Shown one piece after another: positions 1 through 7,518 of a DNA stretch of 64,000 bases. The first letter of the stretch is position 1; each line of letters opens with the position of its first letter. The stretch is from Pseudomonas petrae (lineage in GTDB: Bacteria; Pseudomonadota; Gammaproteobacteria; Pseudomonadales; Pseudomonadaceae): the NCBI RefSeq assembly GCF_021728295.1, contig NZ_JAKJXE010000002.1, forward strand, positions 461,711 to 525,710, written 5' to 3'. The notes under the pieces are model-generated. The model was given only the letters and a program-made list of their open reading frames with translations, was not told where the DNA came from and did not search any database. Made by a program: the position numbers and the translations under genes.

Positions 1-763
1 AGTTGTGTTCCCACTTCTGCACTTCAAAGGGGTGATCTTCAAAATCGAGGCTGGTGACGCGGGTGAACGGCGGCACCGCGTAAAGGCGCTTCTCGCGACC
101 GGCACCGAACAGCATCAGCGCCGGGCTCATGTCGAGTTTCGGGTTGTCGAATTTGGGGATCGGCGACGGGTCCATGACGTAGCGCTCGTCGACGGTCACC
201 GGGTAGGCGTAGGCCGTGGCGATATGGCCGAAGGTGGCGATGTCTTCGTAGAGCTTGACGTGCATGACGCCGTAATCATTCAGCGCGTGCATGGTGCGGG
301 TCTCGGTTTCCGACGGTTCGATGAAGCGCAGCGGCTCGGGGATCGGCACCTGATAGACCATGATCTGGTCGGCGTGCAGCGGCGTTTCCGGGATGCGGTG
401 ACGGGTCTGGATGATCGTCGCTTCGGGGGTGCGCTCGGTGGTGGCGACGCCGGCGGTGCGGGCAAAGAAACGGCGGATCGACACGGCGTTGGTGGTGTCG
501 TCGGCGCCCTGATCGATGACTTTCAGCACGTCTTCGGCACCGAGGATCGCGGCGGTCAGTTGCATGCCGCCGGTGCCCCAGCCATAGGGCAGCGGCATTT
601 CGCGGCCACCGAAGGGCACTTGATAGCCGGGAATCGCCACGGCCTTGAGCAGGCCGCGACGGATCATGCGTTTGGTCTGCTCATCCAGATACGCGAAGTT
701 ATAGGCCTCGTCTCGTGGGGCCTGTGGTTGTGGCTGTGGACGTGGCTGCGTGGCGGCGTTCAT
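1..763 (-). CDS. phnJ: C-P lyase subunit PhnJ (partial, 3' end outside window)
   Basis: Radical-SAM subunit that cleaves the carbon-phosphorus bond of ribose-1-phosphonate-5-phosphate derivatives in the cytoplasmic C-P lyase core. Translating the minus strand from the ATG at 763 gives a continuous frame to the window edge (about 254 residues). It includes the family segments YNFAYLDEQTKRMIRRGLLK, PYGWGTGGMQLTAA, DQGADDTTNAVSIRRFF, ERTPEATIIQTRHRIPE and YAYPVTVDERYVMDPSPIPK. The C-terminal cysteines that bind the 4Fe-4S cluster lie beyond base 1, so activity cannot be judged here. The start overlaps the phnI stop as ATGA, showing translational coupling within one operon. A proline/glutamine-rich leader of about 15 residues precedes the conserved region. 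Confidence 0.93.
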   Translation of the reverse strand, partial: MNAATQPRPQPQPQAPRDEAYNFAYLDEQTKRMIRRGLLKAVAIPGYQVPFGGREMPLPYGWGTGGMQLTAAILGAEDVLKVIDQGADDTTNAVSIRRFFARTAGVATTERTPEATIIQTRHRIPETPLHADQIMVYQVPIPEPLRFIEPSETETRTMHALNDYGVMHVKLYEDIATFGHIATAYAYPVTVDERYVMDPSPIPKFDNPKLDMSPALMLFGAGREKRLYAVPPFTRVTSLDFEDHPFEVQKWEHN

Positions 764-1833
764 TGGGCCTGCTCCCTAGAGGGCGTGCGCAATTTGCGGA
801 TCAGTTCCAGTTCGGCCTGGAAGTCCACGTAGTGCGGCAGTTTCAAGTGCGAGACGAAACCGGCGGCCTCGACGTTGTCGCAGTGGGCCAGGACGAATTC
901 TTCCTGCTGGGCCGGCGAGACGATTTCCTCGCTGTACTCACCGGCGCGCAGCGAGCGGTCCACCAGCGCCATGCCCATGGCTTTGCGTTCGGCGTGCCCG
1001 AAAGCCAGGCCATAGCCGCGGGTGAACTGAGGCAGCTCGGTGGCGGAACCGACGAACTGGTTGACCATCTCGCACTCGGTCACTTCGATGGCGCCGATGG
1101 AGATCGGAAAGCCCAACTCTTCCGGCTCGATCCACACCTCCACCTCTCCCACCCGAATCTCCCCGGCAAACGGGTGATTGCGGCCGTAGCCGCGCTGGGT
1201 CGAATAACCCAGCGCCAACAGAAACCCTTCATCGCCCCGGGCCAGCGCTTGCAAGCGCTCGGCGCGGCTGGCCGGGTACTCCAGCGGCTCGCGGGTGATG
1301 TCGGCGACTGACGCGCCGGTGTCCTGCTCTTCCTTGATCAGGCCTTCTTTGGCCAGTAGGCCCAGCACCCGGGGACAGTCCTGAACGGCGGCGTCGGCCT
1401 GAGATTCAGGGCCGGGGAATTCGCCTTCGGCCAGCAAGGTGAAATCCAGCAAACGGTGGGTGTAATCGAAGGTCGGGCCCAACAGCTGCCCGCCCGGCAC
1501 GTCCTTGAACGTGGCTGACAGACGCCGGTTGAGCTGCATGGCCGAGGTGTCGATCGGCAGACTGGCGCTGAAGCGGGTCAGCGTGGTGCGGTAGGCGCGC
1601 AGCAGGAAGATCGCTTCGACCAGATCGCCGGCCGACTGCTTGATCGCCAGCGCCGCCAGTTCGGCGTCGTACAGCGAGCCTTCGGTCATCACCCGAGCGA
1701 CGGCGAGCGGCAGTTGCTGACGGATCTGTTCAACGCCCAGTTCGGCAACCGAGGTGTCGCCCCGGCGCTGTTTCGCCAGCAGTTTGTGGGCATTATCGAT
1801 GGCCTGTTCGCCACCCTTGACGGCGACGTACAT
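760..1833 (-). CDS. phnI: C-P lyase subunit PhnI
   Basis: Component of the C-P lyase core complex. With PhnG, PhnH and PhnL it catalyses displacement of adenine from ATP by a phosphonate to give the 5-triphosphoribosyl phosphonate. The protein is 357 residues, close to the usual ~355, and starts MYVAVKGGEQAIDNAHKLL, typical of PhnI. The internal segment GYGLAFGHAERKAMGMALVD is also characteristic. The start codon overlaps the phnH stop by one base (TGATG), and its stop overlaps the phnJ start by four (ATGA). It reads as an intact housekeeping operon member with no unusual composition. Confidence 0.95.
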   Translation of the reverse strand: MYVAVKGGEQAIDNAHKLLAKQRRGDTSVAELGVEQIRQQLPLAVARVMTEGSLYDAELAALAIKQSAGDLVEAIFLLRAYRTTLTRFSASLPIDTSAMQLNRRLSATFKDVPGGQLLGPTFDYTHRLLDFTLLAEGEFPGPESQADAAVQDCPRVLGLLAKEGLIKEEQDTGASVADITREPLEYPASRAERLQALARGDEGFLLALGYSTQRGYGRNHPFAGEIRVGEVEVWIEPEELGFPISIGAIEVTECEMVNQFVGSATELPQFTRGYGLAFGHAERKAMGMALVDRSLRAGEYSEEIVSPAQQEEFVLAHCDNVEAAGFVSHLKLPHYVDFQAELELIRKLRTPSREQAQ

Positions 1834-2477
1834 CAGGCCACCCCTCTTGACGGCTGGGGCTTGAACAGCACTTGTGTGCTGCGCGGCAGGCCGAGCAATT
1901 CGCTGCCGGCGACGAAGAACACGTCGATGCCGCGCGGGAAGTCATTGCGCGCTTCGCGCTCCTGCCAGAACGCTTGCTGCAACGGCAGGCTGACGTGGTT
2001 TTTGCTTTCGATGCCCGGTCCATGCCACGCCAGTTGCGTGCCGCCCTGCAGACTCGGCAACTGGACCAGCAGCGTGCAGGACTGATCGGGGTAGCGATCG
2101 TTGCCCAGGTCGAAACCGCTGAGGTCGTGCAGCTGGCTGTCGTCGAGCAGCGCGAAGCGGGCGTTCTGCCGGTCGCTGACGATCGGGCAGCCGCAATGGA
2201 AGGTCAGGTTGGCGCGAATGGCCTGGGTGTCGAACTTCGGCGCGAGCCACAGCGGCGTGTCGATGTCCAGCAAGGCCAGGCACAGTGCGTGACTGGCTGC
2301 GGCCAGGCCTTCGAGGTGCGGCGGGGTTTGCGTGGCGAGCAGGCTCTGGGCGACACCGGGGCCGGCCAGCGCCTTGAGGGCGGCGCGAAAACTGCGCTGG
2401 GCATCCAGCACCGGATCGGCGAATGCCGGCTGCAACAGCGAAGCGGGCAAGGATTCAGTTGCGAGAGACGTGCTCAT
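1833..2477 (-). CDS. phnH: C-P lyase subunit PhnH
   Basis: Structural subunit of the PhnGHIJ core complex needed for phosphonate breakdown; it forms the central dimer with PhnI in the known E. coli complex. It has 214 residues, somewhat longer than E. coli PhnH (~194). Family-typical stretches are FADPVLDAQRSFRAALKALA near the N terminus and GPGIESKNHVSLPLQQAFWQ in the C-terminal half. Starts with ATG overlapping the phnG stop by one base (TGATG), indicating coupling. Nothing is broken in the frame. Confidence 0.93.
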   Translation of the reverse strand: MSTSLATESLPASLLQPAFADPVLDAQRSFRAALKALAGPGVAQSLLATQTPPHLEGLAAASHALCLALLDIDTPLWLAPKFDTQAIRANLTFHCGCPIVSDRQNARFALLDDSQLHDLSGFDLGNDRYPDQSCTLLVQLPSLQGGTQLAWHGPGIESKNHVSLPLQQAFWQEREARNDFPRGIDVFFVAGSELLGLPRSTQVLFKPQPSRGVA

Positions 2478-2959
2478 CAGTTTTCTCCTCTGACCAGGGT
2501 GAAGAAGTCCACTTTGGTCGCGGCGGTTTCGGCTTGTTGTTGGGCCCGGCGCAGGTCTTGCGCACGGGCCAGCGGGTCGATCAGGTCGCTGATCCAGTGC
2601 GCCTGCCGGGCGCCCTGCAGATGCGCGTCGGCCAGGGCGGCGAGTTCGGCGTGGGCCTTGTCGCGCCCGGCCAGGTAGCTGAAGCCGGTGCGGCCGTCAG
2701 CCAGGCGCACCACGCAACGGGTCACGGTCATCTCGCCGACGTTGAACGGCGCACCGCTGCCGCCCATGCGGCCGCGCACCAGGGTCATGCCGATTTCCGG
2801 CGCGCGGATCAGTTGGTAGTCGGCGTCACGCAGGGCGGCTTCGTGGGCCAGCAGTTCGGCGCGGCGGCTGCGCGCGAGCACGCCAATCCAGTGCTGGCGG
2901 GCGGACTGTTCGGGGGCTGAAGCGTCGGACGCGGTGAAGGAAACGGGTGTGGCAGTCAT
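2477..2959 (-). CDS. phnG: C-P lyase subunit PhnG
   Basis: Small subunit of the C-P lyase core complex, acting with PhnI in coupling the phosphonate to the ATP-derived ribose. I chose the ATG at 2959 (MTATPVSFTASDAS), which gives 160 residues. A GGAG ribosome binding site lies nine bases upstream of it, whereas the ATG at 2968 directly abuts that GGAG. Conserved segments are RQHWIGVLARSRRAELLAHE, IRAPEIGMTLVRGRMGGSG and PFNVGEMTVTRCVVRLADGR. It follows phnF after only a few bases and overlaps phnH by one base. Confidence 0.93.
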   Translation of the reverse strand: MTATPVSFTASDASAPEQSARQHWIGVLARSRRAELLAHEAALRDADYQLIRAPEIGMTLVRGRMGGSGAPFNVGEMTVTRCVVRLADGRTGFSYLAGRDKAHAELAALADAHLQGARQAHWISDLIDPLARAQDLRRAQQQAETAATKVDFFTLVRGEN

Positions 2960-2973
2960 CGAGGGCATCTCCG

Positions 2974-3714
2974 TCAGGTGACGATCTGATACTGGAAGCG
3001 GTCGGAGCGGCTGGTGGAATGGGCAATCTCCACCGGGTTTCCGTGCGCGTCGTGGGAAAGGGTCAGCACCGTCAGGGCCGGCAAGTGGCGCGGCATCAGC
3101 AGCACGCTGGCTTCTTCGCGACTGGGCAGGCGCGCGCCGATCAGGCTGAAGGTGCGGGTCAACGGCAACTGGCGTTCAGCGAGGAACTGGCGCACCGAGC
3201 CGCTGACGTAGTCGGCGATCAATGACGCGCGGGTGGCGCAGTAACGGTGGCGAATCAGGCAGACCGGCTGGCCGTCGAGGCGGCGCAGGGTTTGCAGTTC
3301 GATCAGCGGCGCATGGGGTTCGAGGCCCAGATGCCCGGCCTCCTCCGCCGTCGCCGTGCAATGCCGGCGTTGCAGCAGCACCGCTTCGACGCCATGGCCC
3401 AGCGCCGCGAGGGATTCGCTGTAGGCACTGCCGGCAGCGACCGGGTACACCAGCGGACGCCCCAGCACCTGGGTGCCTTTGCCCTGGCGGCGCAGCAAGC
3501 TGCCTTCGCGCACCAGTTCGTCGATGGCCCGGCGCACGGTGTGCCGGTTGACCTCAAAGCGCGCCGCCAGCTGGACTTCGGCGGGCAGGTATTCGCCGGC
3601 GGTGTAGCGGTCGAGTTCACTGCGCAGGGTCTGCGCCAGTTCGCGGTACATGGGTTCTCGGTGAAGCCGTTCGGATTGTCTAGACAACTGCATGGCTAAA
3701 AAAAGGGTTCGCAC
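2974..3714 (-). CDS. phnF: GntR/UTRA-family phosphonate regulator PhnF
   Basis: Transcriptional regulator with an N-terminal winged-helix GntR domain (about residues 20-90: YRELAQTLRSELDRYTAGEY then LPAEVQLAARFEVNRHTVRR) and a C-terminal UTRA ligand-binding domain ending SDRFQYQIVT. It sits inside the operon between the transporter and lyase genes, so it probably senses phosphonate or a pathway metabolite, as PhnF does elsewhere. Two starts are possible. GTG at 3714 has AGGAG three bases upstream. ATG at 3693 (MQLSRQSERLHREPMYREL) fits related proteins better but has no clear ribosome binding site. I list the longer form. The assignment is secure; the exact start is not. Confidence 0.88.
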   Translation of the reverse strand: MRTLFLAMQLSRQSERLHREPMYRELAQTLRSELDRYTAGEYLPAEVQLAARFEVNRHTVRRAIDELVREGSLLRRQGKGTQVLGRPLVYPVAAGSAYSESLAALGHGVEAVLLQRRHCTATAEEAGHLGLEPHAPLIELQTLRRLDGQPVCLIRHRYCATRASLIADYVSGSVRQFLAERQLPLTRTFSLIGARLPSREEASVLLMPRHLPALTVLTLSHDAHGNPVEIAHSTSRSDRFQYQIVT

Positions 3715-3732
3715 CCTCTCCTGTCGTGGTCG

Positions 3733-4521
3733 TTAGATGAACTGCTTGCGCAGGCGCTGAGAGAAGATGTCGATGACGCTCACCACCACGATAATCACCA
3801 GCAGCACCGAGCACGTCTGGGTGAACTGGAAGGCGCGGATGTTTTCCCAGAGGATCACGCCGATCCCGCCGGCACCGACCATTCCCACCACCGTCGCCGA
3901 GCGCACGTTGGATTCGAAGCGGTACAGCGCGTAGGAAATCCACAGCGGCATGACTTGCGGGATGACCCCGAAGATCACTTCCTGCAAGGCACTGGCGCCG
4001 GTGGCACGCACGCCCTCGACCGGGCCTGGGTCGATCGCCTCCACCGCTTCGGCGAACAGCTTGGCGAGCACGCCGGTGGTGCTGATCCACAACGCCAGGA
4101 CGCCGGCGAACGGGCCCAGACCGACAGCGACCACGAAGAGCATGGCGAAGACCATTTCGTTGATCGAGCGGAAGGCGTCCATGACCCGGCGCAGCGGCTG
4201 GTGAATCCACCACGGCGTGATGTTGTCGGCGCAGAGAATGCCCAGCGGCACCGAGCATACGATCGCCAGCAGCGTGCCCCACAGGGCGATCTGCACCGTG
4301 ACGATCATTTCCTTGAGGTACGCGCGCCATTCGTGGAAGTCAGGCGGGAAGAAGTCGGCGGCGAACGTCGCCATGTTGCCGGAGTCGCGGTACAGCGCCA
4401 GCGGGTTCATTTCCGCGCCGTGCCAGGCCCAGGCCATCATCGCCAGGAACAGGCCCCAGCCCAGGTACTGCGGCCAGCTGCGCTTGCCGGCGGCTTCGAT
4501 GTAAGCAGCGTGAGTGGTCAT
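3733..4521 (-). CDS. phnE: phosphonate ABC transporter permease PhnE
   Basis: Inner-membrane permease that moves phosphonates into the cytoplasm with PhnC and PhnD. 262 residues from ATG 4521 ([16 protein letters not shown]); a longer frame to 4554 exists but has a poorer ribosome binding site. Hydrophobic segments are at about residues 18-35, 78-100, 125-155 and 205-240. The binding-protein-dependent transport EAA-like loop is visible as [20 protein letters not shown]. The sequence [20 protein letters not shown] near the end is typical of PhnE. It is followed by phnF within 20 bases and preceded by phnD with a 90-bp gap. Confidence 0.93.
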   Translation of the reverse strand: MTTHAAYIEAAGKRSWPQYLGWGLFLAMMAWAWHGAEMNPLALYRDSGNMATFAADFFPPDFHEWRAYLKEMIVTVQIALWGTLLAIVCSVPLGILCADNITPWWIHQPLRRVMDAFRSINEMVFAMLFVVAVGLGPFAGVLALWISTTGVLAKLFAEAVEAIDPGPVEGVRATGASALQEVIFGVIPQVMPLWISYALYRFESNVRSATVVGMVGAGGIGVILWENIRAFQFTQTCSVLLVIIVVVSVIDIFSQRLRKQFI

Positions 4522-4611
4522 AAAGAGTCCGGTTGCGAACGGGTGAAGCGTCATGACTGGCGCGCCGTGCCTGGACGTGGTTTACCCACACAGGCAAGCG
4601 CGCCTCGTGCA

Positions 4612-5616
4612 TCAGCCCGCCTTCGCGGTGCCTTGTTTTTCCAGCTCGGAGATGCGGTCCTGCAGCTTGGTCAGCCCGGCCTCGATGTCTTTCAGGCGAG
4701 TGGCCTTCTCGTCGGCGCTGAGGGTGGTGCTGGCCGTGGTTTCGGTCTTCTGCTTGAACAGCTCGAGCTGGCGAATGGTCAGCAACTGGTCGTCCGAAGA
4801 CTTGAGGAACTTGCCCATCTGCATGTTCTTGAGCACGGCCTTTTCTTCGTCGGTGTCGCCGTAGTTGGCGAAGAAGTCGCGGATCTTGTTCTTGTCTGCG
4901 TCCGACAAGCCCTTGCGCCATACCATCGGGTCGGCCGGGATCAGCGGCGATTTCCAGATCACCTTGAGCATCGCGGCCTTGTCGGGCTGGGTGACTTCCA
5001 GGCGGTCCCAGCTTTCGGTGTTGAAGGTCGCGACATCCAGTTGCCCTTTGGCCACGCTGAGGGCGTTGACTTCATGGCTGGAGTTCAGCGTGCGCTTGAA
5101 GGCCGTTGCCGCATCGACGTGGTTCTGCGCGAACACGTAGTAGCCCGGCACGAGGTAGCCCGAGGTGGAGTTCGGGTCGCCGTTGCCGAAGGTCAGTTCC
5201 TTGGCGTGCTTGAGCATGTCCTCGACCGAATTGATCGGGCTGTCCTTGCGCGCAATGATCACGCTCCAGTAGCCGGGCGCACCGTTGGCGGCGGCGGTCT
5301 GGGCGAAGATTTCGCCGCCGGAACGGTCCACCGCTTCCATGGCCGCCTTGTTGCCCAGCCAGGCCACGTCGACCTTGTTGAAACGCATGCCCTGAATCAG
5401 GCCGGCGTAGTCGGAGGCGAAGGTGGCGTTGACTTTAAGCCCGGTCTTTTTCGTCATGTCGTCGATGAACGGCTGCCAGACGCTCTTCAGGTTCTGCGAC
5501 GACTCGGTGGACATGATGCCGAAGTTGATGACGTTGTCGTCGGCCTGCGCAGTGCCCATCAGGCAACCGGCAACGACAGCGGCAGACGCGAACACGCGCC
5601 CGATACGGTTCAACAT
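4612..5616 (-). CDS. phnD: phosphonate ABC transporter substrate-binding protein PhnD
   Basis: Periplasmic phosphonate-binding protein. 334 residues with a cleavable signal peptide (MLNRIGRVFASAAVVAGCLM, cleavage after AQA near residue 25). The mature part begins DDNVINFGIMSTESSQNLKS, matching the PhnD family, and contains ANGAPGYWSVIIARKDSPIN and FGNGDPNSTSGYLVPGYYVF, which line the ligand site in this family. The last ~25 residues are a lysine/glutamate-rich helix (LQDRISELEKQGTAKAG). GGGAG lies six bases before the ATG. It is the second gene of the operon after phnC. Confidence 0.95.
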   Translation of the reverse strand: MLNRIGRVFASAAVVAGCLMGTAQADDNVINFGIMSTESSQNLKSVWQPFIDDMTKKTGLKVNATFASDYAGLIQGMRFNKVDVAWLGNKAAMEAVDRSGGEIFAQTAAANGAPGYWSVIIARKDSPINSVEDMLKHAKELTFGNGDPNSTSGYLVPGYYVFAQNHVDAATAFKRTLNSSHEVNALSVAKGQLDVATFNTESWDRLEVTQPDKAAMLKVIWKSPLIPADPMVWRKGLSDADKNKIRDFFANYGDTDEEKAVLKNMQMGKFLKSSDDQLLTIRQLELFKQKTETTASTTLSADEKATRLKDIEAGLTKLQDRISELEKQGTAKAG

Positions 5617-5678
5617 GGGGAACTCCCGGAGCTGGGTTGGGTGGTTGGGGTGTTGTGGTTGTCGGTGCCTCGGCGGAA

Positions 5679-6512
5679 TCAGGCGCGGGCCATCAGCAGC
5701 TGGGGCGGTCGTTCGGCGTCCCGCGCGCTGCCGTCGAACATCAGGCTGGTGTCAGCGTCGGCGCCGTACAGGTCGTTGAGGAACTGGCTGTTGAGTTCGC
5801 TGCCATTGCCGTCGAAGTGAACGCGCCCATCCTTGAGTGCCACGGCACGCGGGCAGTACCGCACGGCGTAATCCACCTGATGCAGGGTGACGACGACGGT
5901 CTTGCCGTCCCGGCGATTGATGTCGGCGAGGATTTCCATGACCTTTCGCGCGGATTCGGGGTCGAGGGAGGCAATGGGTTCGTCGGCGAGAATGACTTCG
6001 GCCTGCTGGGTCAGCGCGCGGGCGATGGCCACGCGTTGCTGCTGGCCGCCGGACAGGGTCGAGGCCCGCTGCGGCGCCAGATCGGCCAGGCCGACGCGGT
6101 CGAGGTTGGCCATGGCGCGAGCCTTTTCCTCGGCGTTGAAAAGACCCAGGCTGCCACGCCAGCGCGGCATGCGACCGAGACAGCCGAGCAGCACGTTGTC
6201 GAGCACGCTGAGGCGATTGACGAGGTTGAATTGCTGGAAGATGTAGCCGATGTCGGCGCGCAGGCGGCGCACTTTGCCGTTGAGCCGGCCTGAGGCCTGC
6301 ACTTCGCGGCCCAGCACCTGGACGCTGCCGCCGTTGGTGCGATCGCAACAGGCCAGACCGGCCAGCTGCCGCAGGAGGGTGGATTTGCCGGAACCGGAAG
6401 CACCGATCAGCGCGACCATTTCCCCGTGTTGTATAGACAATGCGAGGTCAACCAAAGCGGTCTTTCGGGCGAATGTCTTGTTCAAGCGGTCGACGTGGAT
6501 GGCTGCGGTCAT
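5679..6512 (-). CDS. phnC: phosphonate ABC transporter ATP-binding protein PhnC
   Basis: ATPase that energises phosphonate import. From ATG 6512 ([20 protein letters not shown]), with AGAGAAG upstream, it has 277 residues. A longer in-frame ATG at 6569 lacks comparable support. All ABC motifs are present: Walker [11 protein letters not shown]-loop FQQFN, signature LSGGQQQR, Walker B VILADEP and H-loop TLHQVD. First gene of the operon phnCDEFGHIJ. The upstream region carries a Pho-box-like array, so control by PhoB under phosphate starvation is likely. Confidence 0.94.
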   Translation of the reverse strand: MTAAIHVDRLNKTFARKTALVDLALSIQHGEMVALIGASGSGKSTLLRQLAGLACCDRTNGGSVQVLGREVQASGRLNGKVRRLRADIGYIFQQFNLVNRLSVLDNVLLGCLGRMPRWRGSLGLFNAEEKARAMANLDRVGLADLAPQRASTLSGGQQQRVAIARALTQQAEVILADEPIASLDPESARKVMEILADINRRDGKTVVVTLHQVDYAVRYCPRAVALKDGRVHFDGNGSELNSQFLNDLYGADADTSLMFDGSARDAERPPQLLMARA

Positions 6513-6599
6513 GGGCTTCTCTGGTCTTGTGATTCCAGCGTCCTGCCGGGGGTGAATGATCAGCCGCACGACCGTCCATGGCCGCGTTCGGTGCGAGTG

Positions 6600-6655
6600 A
6601 CATTAGGGGCAGCCTGTGGCAGTTCCATGAATCGAAGATGACCGCGGGGTGGCAG
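6600..6655 (-). promoter_or_regulatory. Pho-box-like array and -10 element before phnC
   Basis: On the minus strand four CTGTCAT-like heptamers follow each other with an 11-bp period: CTGCCAC (6655-6649), CGGTCAT (6644-6638), GATTCAT (6633-6627) and CTGCCAC (6622-6616). The last ends 10 bp before TAATGT (6605-6600), the spacing expected between a PhoB site and the -10 box of a PhoB-dependent promoter. The leader to phnC would be about 80-90 nt. Matches to CTGTCAT are 5/7, 6/7, 4/7 and 5/7, so this rests on phasing as much as on sequence. Confidence 0.5.
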
Positions 6656-6840
6656 TTCGGAGACGATTTGATGCGGGATTTTTCGGGGGTTTTGTGGACA
6701 GGTTGGCGTTGGGCGGCGGTTTAGCCGCTGTGCGGGGTAGACAAGTTGCGCAGATGTTGAAGGCTGGATGGCGGGGTTAAAGGAGGGGCTGAAACAAAAA
6801 ATTCGCGCCGTCTGTCCATTGGCACAACGCGATGCAGTCA

Positions 6841-7193
6841 GTGGGACCGGCTTCAGCCGGAAAAGCGTCGGACGTCACGCCGCAGAATTGAGGGTGTACA
6901 GACTGGCCTCTTCCCGGCTAAAGCCGGTCCCACTATAGAAATGCACTTCGCCCAGTGGGACTGGCTTTAGCCGGTAAGGCGTCGGATGGCGCTGCAAGAT
7001 TGAGGGTGTGCAAACTGGCCTCTTCCCGGCTGAAGCCGGTCCTACAAAAATCCCGCATCCCGTCGGTGAGACCGGTGACGCGGAGCGTCAGGGGATGCAT
7101 TCCCACGCGGAGCGTAGGGAACGATCAACAGATGTCACGCCGCAGAATTGGGGGTGCTCAGACTGGCCTCTTCCCGGCTAAAGCCGGTCCTAC
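6841..7193. repeat. REP/BIME cluster (five hairpin units)
   Basis: Five copies of the Pseudomonas REP hairpin lie at 6841-6865, 6905-6933, 6955-6978, 7017-7045 and 7165-7193, in alternating orientation. Core in one direction: GGACCGGCTTTAGCCGG. The DNA between opposed copies is also conserved (AGAATTGAGGGTGT or close variants before 6905, 7017 and 7165), so the duplicating unit is larger than the hairpin. The stretch 6661-6840 between this cluster and the phn promoter holds no gene that I can recognise. Confidence 0.85.
7077..7126. repeat. 50-bp double-hairpin repeat, family 2, copy 1
   Basis: Contains two short stems, GACGCggaGCGTC and CCCACGCggaGCGTaGGG, ending in AACGATC. A closely similar copy in the opposite orientation lies at 26296-26344. 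It sits among the REP hairpins but has a different sequence. Confidence 0.7.
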
Positions 7194-7210
7194 CAAGGAA
7201 GCGTTTGCTC

Positions 7211-7493
7211 TGCTTTTGATCTTCATACGCAAAAGGCTCAGTCACCGCCAATCGCGACTTGGGTGCAGGCTGAACGTAGACGACGCGTAGTGGGCCGAGC
7301 CGCATGGATGCGGCGAGAGCGCCGTCAGGACATGGATGTCCGTTCGGCGCGGGCCCACGGAGCGTCGTCGGAGTGAGGGTATTCCGACGAAGGAGGAACC
7401 AAGCCAGGAGCAAGCACCCTTGGTTACTTGGGGTGCTTTTCCAAGTAACTCGCCGAAGGCGAAACCCGAGGCCGTTAGGCCGACGCTCTTGAT
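7211..7493 (+). repeat. ~283-bp interspersed element, copy 1
   Basis: This stretch is repeated in inverted orientation at 25883-26166 with roughly 90 per cent identity by eye over the central ~245 bp. It contains a 39-codon reading frame starting ATG at 7332 and ending TAA at 7446-7448, but here a TGA (7374-7376) interrupts it; the other copy is open. Near the 3' end is a GGCC-GTTA-GGCC stem followed by CTTGAT repeats. It lies just downstream of the chemoreceptor stop, so it may also end that transcript. Confidence 0.75.
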
Positions 7494-7511
7494 CTTGATC
7501 TTGATCTTGAT
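7488..7511. repeat. CTTGAT tandem hexamer (4 copies)
   Basis: Four perfect head-to-tail copies of CTTGAT end eight bases before the stop codon of the chemoreceptor gene on the other strand. The other copy of the interspersed element has a single unit at this place, so this looks like slippage expansion at the element's end. Confidence 0.8.
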
Positions 7512-7518
7512 CAGGCGT

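Noticed and set aside
3955..5820. 621-codon plus-strand frame opposite phnE, phnD and phnC
   Set aside because: Shadow of high-GC third positions in real genes on the minus strand; the product has no recognisable domain and crosses gene boundaries.
6841..7193. Repeated palindromes considered as a CRISPR array
   Set aside because: Hairpins alternate in orientation, spacing is irregular and the spacers themselves are conserved, as in REP/BIME clusters.
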